From Henriciella sp. (GTDB lineage: Bacteria; Pseudomonadota; Alphaproteobacteria; Caulobacterales; Hyphomonadaceae): a stretch of 64,000 nucleotides of DNA. The stretch is taken from NCBI GenBank assembly GCA_012960415.1, contig DUBH01000021.1:1-64000 (forward strand), given 5' to 3'. The notes beneath the pieces were generated by a model. That model saw nothing but the letters and a program-made list of their open reading frames with translations. It was not told the DNA's origin and searched no databases. Below, one piece after another: positions 54,289 to 63,463 of this stretch. Positions within the stretch are counted from its first letter, which is position 1. Each line of letters opens with the position of its first letter. The translations under genes and the position numbers were made by a program.

Positions 54289-54813
54289 TGCCATATCCAG
54301 AATAAGCACGTTCTCGAGACCGCTCGGGATGACTTCCCGAAGGTTTGCCAGAATCATTGAGCGGATCGTCTCATAGTTCTCGGGATCTGTAAGGTCGCCG
54401 AGCGCAACGCCTTCATTGGACAGGCGGATGAGCGTGCTCATGATGTTGTCGCGGAGTTTCGGCTCCATGCCGTAAACCTGGTTGGCGACAGATTTGTCGA
54501 TCTCGAGATTGAGATTGATAATGACAAGGCTGTCGACCCGCTCACCCTGCGTGACAGGTACCACGAATTCGCGGCTGAACTTGAAGTACTCTACGTCGCC
54601 GGACATGCTGGCGTCAGATTTGCCGCCATGGCCACCGCCGCCGCCGTGACCACCGCCTTTGGCTTCGCCGTGACCAGATGCTTCGGCCTCATGCCCGTCA
54701 GAACTGGCGGCAGCCCCGCCACCAGACGAGAACGCGCCCTTCATGAAGAGCGCGCCACCCGCGCCGAGGACGACGAAAATGGCAGCAATAATGGCGGGAA
54801 TAATCTGCTTCAT
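54274..54813 (-). CDS. fliL: Flagellar stator-associated protein FliL
   Basis: The 179-residue single-pass protein (helix about 5-25) has a periplasmic domain (about 75-178; EFVVPVTQGERVDSLVIINLNLEID ... RSMILANLREV) that forms a ring around stators. The linker (about 33-68) is very rich in Gly and His, with seven histidines, which is not usual for FliL. It is last in the fliM-motA-...-flgH operon, 12 bp past flgH. Confidence 0.93.
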   Translation of the reverse strand: MKQIIPAIIAAIFVVLGAGGALFMKGAFSSGGGAAASSDGHEAEASGHGEAKGGGHGGGGGHGGKSDASMSGDVEYFKFSREFVVPVTQGERVDSLVIINLNLEIDKSVANQVYGMEPKLRDNIMSTLIRLSNEGVALGDLTDPENYETIRSMILANLREVIPSGLENVLILDMAKQHI

Positions 54814-54825
54814 GTCAGCTCGGCT

Positions 54826-55539
54826 CTAGAATGGAACAATGGTGTCCAGGAGTTTGGGCACGAGGCCCGCGCGCACAGGCTCTGTCGCCTGTCCTGAACT
54901 TACATAGGAAAGCTGGGCGTCAGCGATCTTCTCATAGGTCACCGTATTCATACGGGTGATGTCCTGCGAGCGGATGACGCCCGTGACGGTGAGGACCCGG
55001 ACTTCATTGCTGACACGGGTGCGCTGATAGCCCTGAATGACGAGGTTGCCGTTCGGCTCCAGTCCGATGACTCGAGCAGCAAGACGGAAGGTAACCTGCT
55101 CGGCCCGGTTGATTGCACCGCTACCATTGAGCGCGGAGTTGCGGCTGTAATCGATACCTGGCGAAACGCTCGCCCCACCCGGCAGGACGCCGTTTGCCCA
55201 CTCCGGCAGACCGAAGAGCGCATCGAGATTGAAGTCCTGATTGGTGCCTCGCGTGCTTTGCAGCGAGTTCTGCATGCTGGCCTGATCGTCCATTTCGACG
55301 ACGACCGTGAGCAGGTCACCCACTGACTTTGCCCGGCGCATGCTGAGCAGCGAATTGGCCGAGGTCGTCCAGAGTGAATTGGTGTCGTTGTTCAGCGGCG
55401 CCTGAGGAAAGGCCGCCATGGTCTGCACCGGCGGCGGGCTCGCAGGAGGGGCCGCCATCATGGCCTGCTGGCTGGACGGCGAGGAGGCGCAGGCAGCGCA
55501 ACCAAGCGCGACCATGGAGAGGAGAAGTGTCGTCTTCAT
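54826..55539 (-). CDS. flgH: Flagellar L-ring protein FlgH
   Basis: Outer-membrane lipoprotein ring around the rod. From the ATG at 55539 it has 237 residues: a signal peptide with lipobox-like VALGCAAC (about 10-16), the family segments NSLWTTSANSLLSMRRAKSVGDLLTVVV and NGNLVIQGYQRTRVSNEVRVLTVTGVIRSQDI, and SYVSSG near the C-terminus. This start overlaps the flgA stop (ATGA), so it is preferred to the one five codons upstream. Confidence 0.94.
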   Translation of the reverse strand: MKTTLLLSMVALGCAACASSPSSQQAMMAAPPASPPPVQTMAAFPQAPLNNDTNSLWTTSANSLLSMRRAKSVGDLLTVVVEMDDQASMQNSLQSTRGTNQDFNLDALFGLPEWANGVLPGGASVSPGIDYSRNSALNGSGAINRAEQVTFRLAARVIGLEPNGNLVIQGYQRTRVSNEVRVLTVTGVIRSQDITRMNTVTYEKIADAQLSYVSSGQATEPVRAGLVPKLLDTIVPF

Positions 55540-55940
55540 TGGGCCAGCACCCATCCACCCGACTGGACGACGCCAGACACCATCTTGCGGGAGTTCGTAT
55601 TGATGAGAGAGACCGTATCATTGAGGCCGCCCTCTTCCATCGCGCGTGCGGTGGTCGAGATTTCGAGACCGCCCCGGATGTACTTCACGGTGACGACCTG
55701 ATTGCGTGTCACGAGGCGCGGTGACTGGGTATTTTCCAAGGACACTTCGCGCCCGGCATAGACCGTGCGGCGAACTTCGCGGCCGATCAGGGGGCTGTCG
55801 AAGACTGGCGTGCCGTCTTCTGTGACAAGCATACCCGGCGTGATGACCTCGCCGGAGCGGATGACGTCTTCGGCAACGATTGAACCGGAGGCGGTGAGCG
55901 CAAGCATGAAACCGCCTGCGAGTGTAGCGACAATGCTCAT
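55536..55940 (-). CDS. flgA: P-ring assembly chaperone FlgA (short form)
   Basis: Periplasmic chaperone for FlgI. The 134-residue protein has a signal peptide (1-23, ALTASGSIVAEDV) and the SAF domain (about 25-130; GEVITPGMLV, IGREVRRTVYAGREVSLENTQSPRLVTRNQVVTVKYIRGGLEISTTARAMEEG). It lacks the N-terminal domain of enterobacterial FlgA. It is 4 bp past flgG; flgI itself is not in the window. Confidence 0.9.
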   Translation of the reverse strand: MSIVATLAGGFMLALTASGSIVAEDVIRSGEVITPGMLVTEDGTPVFDSPLIGREVRRTVYAGREVSLENTQSPRLVTRNQVVTVKYIRGGLEISTTARAMEEGGLNDTVSLINTNSRKMVSGVVQSGGWVLAQ

Positions 55941-55944
55941 CGGA

Positions 55945-56730
55945 CTACCTCACTCTCGTCGTGGCGGCGAGCATCTCGTCTGCTGCCGTGATGACTTTGG
56001 AGTTCAGCTCGTAGCCGCGCTGTGCCTCGATCAGTTCAGAGATTTCCTGAACGACGTCGACGCCAGAGTCTTCAAGATAGCCCTGACGGAGAATGCCCAC
56101 CCCTTCAGTGGCAGGAACCAGCCTGTTCGGCGCGCCGGAGGCTTCGGTCTCGCGGAACATGTTGTCGCCCATGGCCTCAAGGCCCTTCTCGTTCACGAAG
56201 CGCACCAGGGAGATCGTGCCAATGGCCTGTCCCTGTGTCTCGTTCGCGAAGTAGGCAACCACTTCGCCATCACTGCTGATGGAGATACGGCGTGCATCCT
56301 CTGGAATAGTGATCCCGTCGGCGAGCTCGAAACCGTCCTTGGTCACGATCTGGCCTTCGGCGCTGCGGTTCAGCTTTCCATCGCGTGTGTACGCAGACTC
56401 CCCGGATGGCAGCTGGACTTCGAAGAATCCGGTCCCGTCGATTGCGATATCCAGTTCTGATCCAGTCTGGCGCATTGAGCCCTGCGTGATCTCCATCGAG
56501 ACCGACGATGGCTTCACCCCCGTGCCAAGCTGAATGCCGGCGGGCACGACCGTGCCGACCTGCGAGGAGATCGTCCCTGGCGTCAGATACTGTTGGTACA
56601 TGAGATCGGCGAACTCTGCCGTGCGCGGCCGGTAGGCGGCCGTGCTCATGTTGGCGATGTTGTTCGAGATGACGTCGACACGTAACTGTTGTGCCGCCAT
56701 GCCCGTGGCTGCGATCTGCAGTGACTTCAT
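55945..56730 (-). CDS. flgG: Flagellar distal rod protein FlgG
   Basis: The 261-residue rod protein starts MKSLQIAATGMAAQQLRVDVISNNIANMSTAAYRPRTAEF, has the rod-specific insert region TPGTISSQVGTVVPAGIQLGTG and the central fold GFFEVQLPSGESAYTRDGKLNRSAEGQIVT, and ends with VDVVQEISELIEAQRGYELNSKVITAADEML. It is complete and lies 30 bp after flgF. Confidence 0.97.
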   Translation of the reverse strand: MKSLQIAATGMAAQQLRVDVISNNIANMSTAAYRPRTAEFADLMYQQYLTPGTISSQVGTVVPAGIQLGTGVKPSSVSMEITQGSMRQTGSELDIAIDGTGFFEVQLPSGESAYTRDGKLNRSAEGQIVTKDGFELADGITIPEDARRISISSDGEVVAYFANETQGQAIGTISLVRFVNEKGLEAMGDNMFRETEASGAPNRLVPATEGVGILRQGYLEDSGVDVVQEISELIEAQRGYELNSKVITAADEMLAATTRVR

Positions 56731-56760
56731 AGGGTCCTCCCTTGATCCACGTCCTGTGCG

Positions 56761-57474
56761 TTAAAGCTGCCGTAAAGTGCTGATGAATTTGGCAATTCGA
56801 TCATCTTCACGTTCGATAAGCGCCTGCCCGGCTTCATAGGCGCGCTGCACTTCAATCATGCGCGCGATCTCTAGCACCGGAGAGACGTTTGACTGTTCGA
56901 GAGCGCCCTGCACCACGCGGGGCTCCTCGACAGGCTGGAAGCCATCCTCGGCCGCGAACATGGCATTGCCGACGCGGCTGAGCTGGCCTTCTGGCTGGAC
57001 AACGCCAACCTGATCAATGATCTGGCCATCGAAGGAAATCGTTCCGTCGCCGGCGATGCTGACATTGGTCGCTTCTTCCGGAATCTGGATGGCGCCGCCG
57101 CCTGCATTGAGCACGCGAAGGCCGGTATCTGTGATGAGCTCTGACTCAGCATTCAGCTGGAAGTGCCCGGCGCGCGTCAGGCGCTGGCCCTGCGGCGTCT
57201 CGACGAGAAAGTAGCCTTCGCCCTGAATGGCAAGGTCGAAAGTGCCATTGGTAAAGCGAAGACCGCCCTGCTCCAGGTCGAACTCGTGGCCTGCCAGCGT
57301 GCCCATGGACAGATCTGCAAGATTGTTGCGCGTCCCGGCGATGAATTCGGCGAAGATGGCACGGTCTGACTTGTAGCCCGTGGTGCTGGCGTTGGCGAGA
57401 TTGTTGGCCACGACCTGCATCTCACTCATCAGGCCGGTCTGGCGGGCTAGGGCGGCGTAAATTGCGTTCGACAT
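56761..57474 (-). CDS. flgF: Flagellar proximal rod protein FlgF
   Basis: The 237-residue rod protein has the N-terminal MSNAIYAALARQTGLMSEMQVVANNLANASTTGYKSDRAIF and C-terminal SPVLEIARMIEVQRAYEAGQALIEREDDR. Its ATG overlaps the stop of orf597 (ATGA-type), so the two are translated together. Confidence 0.95.
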   Translation of the reverse strand: MSNAIYAALARQTGLMSEMQVVANNLANASTTGYKSDRAIFAEFIAGTRNNLADLSMGTLAGHEFDLEQGGLRFTNGTFDLAIQGEGYFLVETPQGQRLTRAGHFQLNAESELITDTGLRVLNAGGGAIQIPEEATNVSIAGDGTISFDGQIIDQVGVVQPEGQLSRVGNAMFAAEDGFQPVEEPRVVQGALEQSNVSPVLEIARMIEVQRAYEAGQALIEREDDRIAKFISTLRQL

Positions 57475-59267
57475 CAGCGAACCTCCGTCGGAATTGGCCC
57501 CAGGGACTCGCGCAGGCGCTCAAGCCGTGAGGATACATCGGTCAGCGCGATTTCACCCTCAGGTGACGCTTCAGGGGCAGGACGCGCTTCAGACACACGA
57601 AGCGCGCGGATCTGGGTGTCTTCGTCACCGCTTCTCGCGGCGATGGTGTAGAAGCGCTGTGGCACGATCCAGTGACCTGCGGCCGCGTCCGCTTCGATCA
57701 GCATGAGAGCGGTGTCGATATCTTCGGGGATGCCTCTGGCAAACCGATTGAATGCCTCGCGATCACCGCGATTGATGGCATCGATCAGCGCGATCTTGCG
57801 CATGGCAACACTGTTGGGATTTTCTTCGATAAGCCGGGCCAGCGTCACTTCGTCCTTGAGCCGGAAGGCGAGCTCAGCCTGCGCAAGGTCAAGCGCGGCG
57901 TCATGCGTGAGGCGTTCAGACAGTTTCGAAGACATGGATGGCAGGCCAAGATTGGCCGCGATGGCGGCGGCCCGGGCAAACCGCGCCTCGGTGCCGTCGC
58001 GATCGGCCAGAAGGTCTTCACCTTTGATCAGCGCGTCCATTGCCTTCAGATTGATGAGGAAGGCATCGCTATGAAGGTCTTCATCGACCATTGTTTCGTA
58101 ATGGGCAGCAAGGCGCTGACGCGCTTCCGGGCTAGCCGCCGCAGGCACTTCGGCGAGACGCAGCGTAAGGTCATAGCCGACAGCACTATTCAGATCATGC
58201 AGGATGAGCTCGAGGTTTTCTGAAACCGAAGCTTCTGCAGGCAGGTTGCCAAGCTCGTTGATGTAATAGTCCACGATCTCTCGTTCGAGATCGCTCGAGA
58301 CTGCCTTGCCATCACGACGAAGGGCTGCGGCCGCTTCATTGCGGTACTGGGCCCGGCGCAGATAGGCGCGAATGTCTTCTGCGGCACTGGGTGAGCCCAT
58401 GGACAGGCGTTGCAGCGCCTTCACGAATTGCAACTCATGGCTCTGCGCGATTTCTTCAGCCGTGAAGCTCGTCATCAGACGCTCCGACAGGATCGGGCGG
58501 TCGAGACGGTCGAGGGCCGGTATTATGATCAGGGCCGCGTCAGCCCGGAGACGCAGCGGCAGCGCGCGGAAGTCAGCGAAATGTTGCGCAAGCAGGTCGG
58601 CGCCATTTGCATCATTGGATTTCAGTTGCCCGACTGCAAGCCAGACATTGTCCGATGCAGAACAGCTCGCAACGTCGCGAAAGAATGACAGGTTCGGCCG
58701 GGCGTCCCGGTCCAGAAGATCAGTGAACAACCGCAGCGCCACCCCGCCCTGCCCGTGATCTCCAGAAATCTCGGCGCGGGCTTCGGCAATCATGCCGAGC
58801 GAAAGATAGGCTTTCGCCATCAGACGGCCCAGCGCTGTCGTGCGCTCTTCGCTCTCGAGATAGCCGCGCCACTGGGCAAGGTCGCCGTAGGACACAAAGT
58901 CAGAGAATTCTGAAAAATCGAAAGGCGAGGTTTCAGGGCAGAGATAGTCGACTTTTGTCTGGGCGGCAGCCAGCGGCTCAGCTGGCGTGAGCTCTTCTGC
59001 GGCCTCAACCGCTTCTGGCCGAATGTCTCGCGGGGTTTCGCCTTGCGCTCGCTGATCTGCCACCGGCGCAGGTTGCGCTTGCTCGGACTGGGGCCGGGCC
59101 GGTCTCAGTAGGCCTTCATTGATCGCTTCCTGAACGAAGCTGTCGAGCTGGGTAGGCAGTCGCTCGATTTCGTCGGGCTGACCAGACACGATCGGCGGCT
59201 CCTGCTGAGCAGAAGCCGCCTGCGCCAGTAATGCAGCGCCAAAACATATGCTCGCGAACTTCTTCAA
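57474..59267 (-). CDS. Exported helical-repeat protein coupled to motA and flgF (unknown)
   Basis: I do not recognise this 597-residue protein. A signal peptide (1-20, cleavage ASA|QQ) sends it to the periplasm. After a Pro/Gln/Glu-rich linker (about 22-105) comes a long helical region (about 115-560) with TPR-like pair patterns and few aromatic residues; a short basic C-terminus follows. Its ATG overlaps the motA stop and its stop overlaps the flgF ATG, so it is translated in step with stator and rod genes. In rhizobia a periplasmic MotC binds MotB; a similar role is possible but is inference from place and topology only. Confidence 0.8.
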   Translation of the reverse strand: MKKFASICFGAALLAQAASAQQEPPIVSGQPDEIERLPTQLDSFVQEAINEGLLRPARPQSEQAQPAPVADQRAQGETPRDIRPEAVEAAEELTPAEPLAAAQTKVDYLCPETSPFDFSEFSDFVSYGDLAQWRGYLESEERTTALGRLMAKAYLSLGMIAEARAEISGDHGQGGVALRLFTDLLDRDARPNLSFFRDVASCSASDNVWLAVGQLKSNDANGADLLAQHFADFRALPLRLRADAALIIIPALDRLDRPILSERLMTSFTAEEIAQSHELQFVKALQRLSMGSPSAAEDIRAYLRRAQYRNEAAAALRRDGKAVSSDLEREIVDYYINELGNLPAEASVSENLELILHDLNSAVGYDLTLRLAEVPAAASPEARQRLAAHYETMVDEDLHSDAFLINLKAMDALIKGEDLLADRDGTEARFARAAAIAANLGLPSMSSKLSERLTHDAALDLAQAELAFRLKDEVTLARLIEENPNSVAMRKIALIDAINRGDREAFNRFARGIPEDIDTALMLIEADAAAGHWIVPQRFYTIAARSGDEDTQIRALRVSEARPAPEASPEGEIALTDVSSRLERLRESLGPIPTEVR

Positions 59268-60142
59268 GCTGCCTGCTTCAGCCCCCTCAATGCTTCTTCA
59301 ATTTCGTTGAAGGATGGCCGCACCCGCGCTGGCGCATGGCGTCTTGCCACCTCGACGCAGATATTGACCGGGTTCTTGTGAAGATTGGAGACAAGCATCT
59401 CGCCGATCATAGAGTAGAAGAAATGCTCCTCGGTCCGGAGGGCTTTGACGCGGGCAGCGAAAGGACCAACGAGACCGTAAGCGAGGAACACGCCAAGGAA
59501 CGTCCCGACAAGCGCGCCGCCGATCATGCCGCCAAGAACCTCAGGCGGCTTGTCGATGGACGACATGGTCTTGATAACGCCGAGCACAGCCGCGACGATG
59601 CCGAGTGCCGGGAGCGCGTCCGCCATGTTCTGGAGCGCATGGGACCCGGCGAGCTTGTCCTCGTGCAGGCTTTCCAGATGCTTTTCGAGCAGTTCCTCGA
59701 CCTGGTGGACATTGTCAAAGTTCATCAACATCGACCGGATCGTGTCGCAGATCATGTTGATGGCGTCCTGATCCTTGAGGATTTTCGGATAGCGCTGAAA
59801 GATCGACGACTGTTCCGGGTCCTCAATATGCTGTTCGATGTCGACCGGGTTGGTGCGCAGGACATTAAGAAGCTCCGACATGAGGCAGAGTAGGTCCTGA
59901 TAGTCGGCCTTCTTCCATTTGGAGCCTGTGAACGCAGCAAGCACGTCCGCGCCCGTCTGCTTGATCGTGCCGAAATCGTTAGCCGCCAGAAGCGCGCCAA
60001 TGGCTGCGCCGCCGATCATCATGCCTTCGAATGGAAGCGCATGGGTGATGATCTCCATGTGTCCGCCAGCCAGAATATAGCCGCCGAAGACCATGCCGAC
60101 CGTCACCAAGATGCCCAGTATTGCGTTCAACTCATCCTCCAT
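59264..60142 (-). CDS. motA: Flagellar stator protein MotA
   Basis: Proton-channel stator subunit. The 292-residue protein has four membrane helices (about 4-25, 35-55, 170-192, 200-222), the cytoplasmic loop (75-160) and the motor-facing charged segment AARVKALRTEEHFFYSMIGEM. The conserved prolines are in DALPALGIVAAVLGVIKTM. This is the LafT/alphaproteobacterial MotA type. It follows fliM by 32 bp; motB lies 1.1 kb away on the other strand. Confidence 0.96.
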   Translation of the reverse strand: MEDELNAILGILVTVGMVFGGYILAGGHMEIITHALPFEGMMIGGAAIGALLAANDFGTIKQTGADVLAAFTGSKWKKADYQDLLCLMSELLNVLRTNPVDIEQHIEDPEQSSIFQRYPKILKDQDAINMICDTIRSMLMNFDNVHQVEELLEKHLESLHEDKLAGSHALQNMADALPALGIVAAVLGVIKTMSSIDKPPEVLGGMIGGALVGTFLGVFLAYGLVGPFAARVKALRTEEHFFYSMIGEMLVSNLHKNPVNICVEVARRHAPARVRPSFNEIEEALRGLKQAA

Positions 60143-60174
60143 CGCGCCGTAAAAGGCGCGGATATTTCCCTCGT

Positions 60175-61083
60175 TCAGGCGCCCGATAGCTCCTGAACGA
60201 AACTTTCCAGCAGGGGCGAAGTCAGCTTTATGGCGCGTCTGTCTTTCCAGTTGCCTAATTCAGCCTCACCGATTTCCACAGGTCCGGTCAGTGTCTCTGC
60301 GTGGAGGTAAAGCTTGCCCCCCTCCGCATCGGTCAGCGGTAGTACCTGGCCAACTTCGAGGCGCGAGCAGTCGGCCACCGTGATCGGCAACTTCGCAAGC
60401 ACAGCGTCCAGCCCAACGCTGGAGCGGCGGATCGACTTGATCAGGTTGGACTTGTTGACGATCGGTTTTGGTTTCGCGCTTGCGGCAACAGCGCGGTCAA
60501 GCCGCTCGGCAAGCGCGGTCAGGCTTTCGACGTCATAGTAAAAATCGAGGCGGCCTGTAGGTTCGACATCGCCGCGTCCGAAAAGGTTGACCGTTATACA
60601 GACCAGCTTCGGCCCATCGAGGAATGGCTCAGGCAGGCCAGCTGGATCGGCGACCATGTAATCTTCCGGAAGCGGAAGGCCCGCTGGCACGGCGCGAGCC
60701 AGATCACTCATCAGCCGGCGGACAGGCTTGTCACACATCAGCCGCAGGAAAAGCGGTGGTGCGATCTCAACATGGGACAGGTCTTCCTTGAGGCGGCGCG
60801 CGACAAAACGCTCTGCGAGCGAGGCACCGAGAGAGATAGCGTGAAGACCGCCCGTCCCTCTAGGTAAACAAATATAGCCGAATTTTTCACGAATGCGGAC
60901 TTTGGCCTGTTCGAGGTTACAGAGGGCCTTGGCCCCGATCTGGGCCTTCATTTCGAAGCCGAGGGCCTCTTTCAGCCACGTCTCGCATCCCTTCGACATG
61001 GCAGCCCAAAGCGGCTCACATTGCAGGAGGGACGGGGGTAATCCGCCCGCTGACCTCATCATTTTGAGCAATGTTTCCGACAC
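60175..61083 (-). CDS. fliM: Divergent flagellar motor switch protein FliM
   Basis: C-ring protein of 302 residues, starting at GTG with GAGGGG upstream. The C-terminal SpoA domain is clear (about 220-290; LAKLPITVADCSRLEVGQVLPL ... LYLHAETLTGPVEIGEAELGNWKDRRAIKL). The middle domain is weakly like FliM. The N-terminus lacks the CheY-binding EIDSLL-type motif. A short, divergent FliM beside motA is also found in Sinorhizobium. No other FliM is in the window, so I call it FliM rather than a duplicate; a FliN-like or YscQ role is the alternative. Confidence 0.75.
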   Translation of the reverse strand: MSETLLKMMRSAGGLPPSLLQCEPLWAAMSKGCETWLKEALGFEMKAQIGAKALCNLEQAKVRIREKFGYICLPRGTGGLHAISLGASLAERFVARRLKEDLSHVEIAPPLFLRLMCDKPVRRLMSDLARAVPAGLPLPEDYMVADPAGLPEPFLDGPKLVCITVNLFGRGDVEPTGRLDFYYDVESLTALAERLDRAVAASAKPKPIVNKSNLIKSIRRSSVGLDAVLAKLPITVADCSRLEVGQVLPLTDAEGGKLYLHAETLTGPVEIGEAELGNWKDRRAIKLTSPLLESFVQELSGA

Positions 61084-61138
61084 GCCAGCCCCTCAGCCGA
61101 TTGGCTATTTCTCCACAGTCCGGTGTCGGTGGATTTGG

Positions 61139-61153
61139 TAAACGTTTCGTTAG
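61139..61153 (+). promoter_or_regulatory. Weak CtrA-like box upstream of motB
   Basis: TAAA-CGTTTCG-TTAG matches TTAA-N7-TTAA at six of eight bases in the fliM/motB divergent region. It is listed because of its place; the match alone is not convincing. Confidence 0.25.
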
Positions 61154-61245
61154 AGAAGCCGCGCCAATCGCCACCCCTGGCTAGACGAAGCGTCAGCGTC
61201 TCTCTGCTATTGGAGATGCTGAAACTGCAGAAAGCGGGTCTTCTC

Positions 61246-62070
61246 ATGGCACAATCGCCGTCCGACGCTCACCACGTCACGATCATCAAGCGCAAGAAAG
61301 TCGTTAAAGGCGACGGGCACCATGGCGGGGCCTGGAAGGTCGCATACGCCGACTTCGTGACCGCTATGATGGCGTTCTTCCTGCTCATGTGGCTGCTCAA
61401 TGCGACGACCGAAGACCAGCGCAAGGGCATTGCCGACTATTTCAACCCGTCCATTCCTGTGAGCCGTGTGTCCGGCGGCGGCGCCGATGGCCTCAATGGC
61501 AGCTCGCTCATGGCGGACGATTCTGCGGTAAAGGTCGGTACCGGCGCAACAGGGATAGGCGACGGCCAGTCGATGGAGCAGCTGCGCCATACCGACATAC
61601 AACGCGATCTTGAGGAAATGCGAGAGAAGCTGGGCGAGGACCCGGAACGGCTGTCAGAGCACCTGATGGTCAAGATGACGCCGGAAGGCATTGTGTTGGA
61701 GATCGTTGATTCCGAAAGCCGTCCGCTGTTCGAGCTGGGCCGTAGCGAACCAACGCCTCTCATGACCAATCTGCTTGATGCTGTGTCAGGTTCGCTCAAC
61801 GCGTTTGAGAATGACGTGAAGATTGTCGGCCACACTGACGACAGGCCATTTCGCGGGGCGGCAGGCTATGACAACTGGCGCCTGTCTTCTGACCGCGCAA
61901 ATACCGCCCGTCAGCTCCTCGCTGCAAATGGCTTCCCGGTCGAGCGCGTCAGAGAGGTTTCAGGCCGGGCAGATACCGACCCGCTGGTGCCTGGTGACCC
62001 ATCGGCTGCACGCAATCGACGCATCTCGATCACCATCATGACAGATGCCCCGGGGCCCGCCGCGAGCTAA
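61246..62070 (+). CDS. motB: Flagellar stator protein MotB
   Basis: Peptidoglycan-anchored stator subunit. From ATG 61246 it has 274 residues: a basic N-terminus (IIKRKKVVKGDGHHGG), one membrane helix with the proton-binding Asp36 in AYADFVTAMMAFFLLMWLL, a plug/linker (55-140) and an OmpA-like domain (about 150-268; IVGHTDDRPF ... NWRLSSDRANTARQLL). Two upstream in-frame starts (61216, 61123) are open; the N-terminus chosen is the conserved one, but ribosome-binding evidence is weak for all. Confidence 0.92.
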   Translation: MAQSPSDAHHVTIIKRKKVVKGDGHHGGAWKVAYADFVTAMMAFFLLMWLLNATTEDQRKGIADYFNPSIPVSRVSGGGADGLNGSSLMADDSAVKVGTGATGIGDGQSMEQLRHTDIQRDLEEMREKLGEDPERLSEHLMVKMTPEGIVLEIVDSESRPLFELGRSEPTPLMTNLLDAVSGSLNAFENDVKIVGHTDDRPFRGAAGYDNWRLSSDRANTARQLLAANGFPVERVREVSGRADTDPLVPGDPSAARNRRISITIMTDAPGPAAS

Positions 62071-62130
62071 TTATCCGTCTATTAAACATTCAGCTCCACT
62101 TTCAGAGGAAATCTGACAAAGGAGTTGTCA

Positions 62131-63435
62131 ATGAGTATCTCTTCGTCCCTGAATGCAGGAGTAATGGGGCTGAATTCAAACGCGAGCCGTTTGTCCACGA
62201 TCTCCGACAATATCGCGAACTCTTCGACTTACGGCTACAAGCGCAGCGTCGCAGACTTTTCCAGCATGGTCATCCAGAAACAGGCCTCCGCCTACGCGGC
62301 TGGCGGTGTGACCGTGAACACCTTCAAGGATATCCAGCAGACCGGCTCGCTCATCAATACGGGCAACTCGACCGATATCGCAGTCGGCGGCCGCGGCCTC
62401 CTGCCAGTGACCGATGGTGCTGGCGTTGGTTCGCTGGCATCTGAACGCGAGCTCATGCTGCTCCCGACCGGCTCTTTCTACGCCGACGAGTCAGGCAACC
62501 TTCGCACCCAGAGCGGTATGTTCCTGCTCGGCTGGGCCGTTGATAGCGACGGTGGTATCGGCACGGTTAGCCGCAACAGCGGTGCAAACCTGCAGCCGGT
62601 GAACATCTCGGCTTCTCAGTATGTTGCTTCGCCAACTTCCCGGATCGATCTTGGCATCAACCTGCCAGCAGACGCGACGCTCGCAGGGGCGTCCGGTCAG
62701 GCATATGATCTGCCGATCGAATACTTTGATAATATCGGCCGTGCCCAGACCCTGTCGCTGTCCTTTGTCCCGAACGTTCCAGCTGACGGCGCGACCAATC
62801 AGTGGACTGTGCAGGTCTTTGATAGCGCGACTGGCGGCACAGACCCGATTGCAGAGCTGACGCTCGACTTCACGGACGCTGTCGACCAGGGCGGCCGCCT
62901 TGACGAGGTCGCCCCTGCCGTTGGAACCGTTTATGACGAAGACACGGGCATCATGACCCTCAGCCTGCCTCATGGCGACGTCGATGTGATGGTCGGCAAG
63001 CCAGGCGGCACGACTGGCGTCACACAGCTGTCTGCCCCCTTCTCGCCAACCAATGTGACCAAGGACGGCGCACCGATTGGCGACCTTCAGTCCGTCGAAG
63101 TCGATGAGAAGGGCTTCCTGCAGGCTGTCTATAACTCCGGCTACCGCCGCGCACTCTACCAGATCCCGGTCGGCGACGTGCCGAACATGAACGGTCTGCG
63201 CGCCAAGGACGGTCAGGCTTTCTCCGTGTCGGCTGAAAGCGGCAACCTCTATCTCTGGGACGCTGGCACGGGTCCTGTCGGTGAAGTTGCAGGTTACTCC
63301 CTGATGGAGTCGACCACCGACATTGCAGCAGAACTGACCGACCTCATCGAAACGCAACGGGCTTATTCGTCGAACGCGAAGATCGTCCAGACGGTCGATG
63401 AGATGCTTCAGGAAACGACGAACCTGAAGCGCTAG
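62131..63435 (+). CDS. flgE: Flagellar hook protein FlgE
   Basis: Subunit of the hook. The 434-residue protein starts MSISSSLNAGVMGLNSNASR with the rod/hook signature LSTISDNIANSSTYGYKRS, has the central FlgE D2-type domains and ends with LIETQRAYSSNAKIVQTVDEMLQETTNLKR. AAAGGAG sits six bases before the ATG; the TTG two codons upstream is not used. The length is shorter than Caulobacter FlgE but within family range. Confidence 0.94.
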   Translation: MSISSSLNAGVMGLNSNASRLSTISDNIANSSTYGYKRSVADFSSMVIQKQASAYAAGGVTVNTFKDIQQTGSLINTGNSTDIAVGGRGLLPVTDGAGVGSLASERELMLLPTGSFYADESGNLRTQSGMFLLGWAVDSDGGIGTVSRNSGANLQPVNISASQYVASPTSRIDLGINLPADATLAGASGQAYDLPIEYFDNIGRAQTLSLSFVPNVPADGATNQWTVQVFDSATGGTDPIAELTLDFTDAVDQGGRLDEVAPAVGTVYDEDTGIMTLSLPHGDVDVMVGKPGGTTGVTQLSAPFSPTNVTKDGAPIGDLQSVEVDEKGFLQAVYNSGYRRALYQIPVGDVPNMNGLRAKDGQAFSVSAESGNLYLWDAGTGPVGEVAGYSLMESTTDIAAELTDLIETQRAYSSNAKIVQTVDEMLQETTNLKR

Positions 63436-63463
63436 ACCAGTCGCTGAGCGCGGGGGCTAACCC

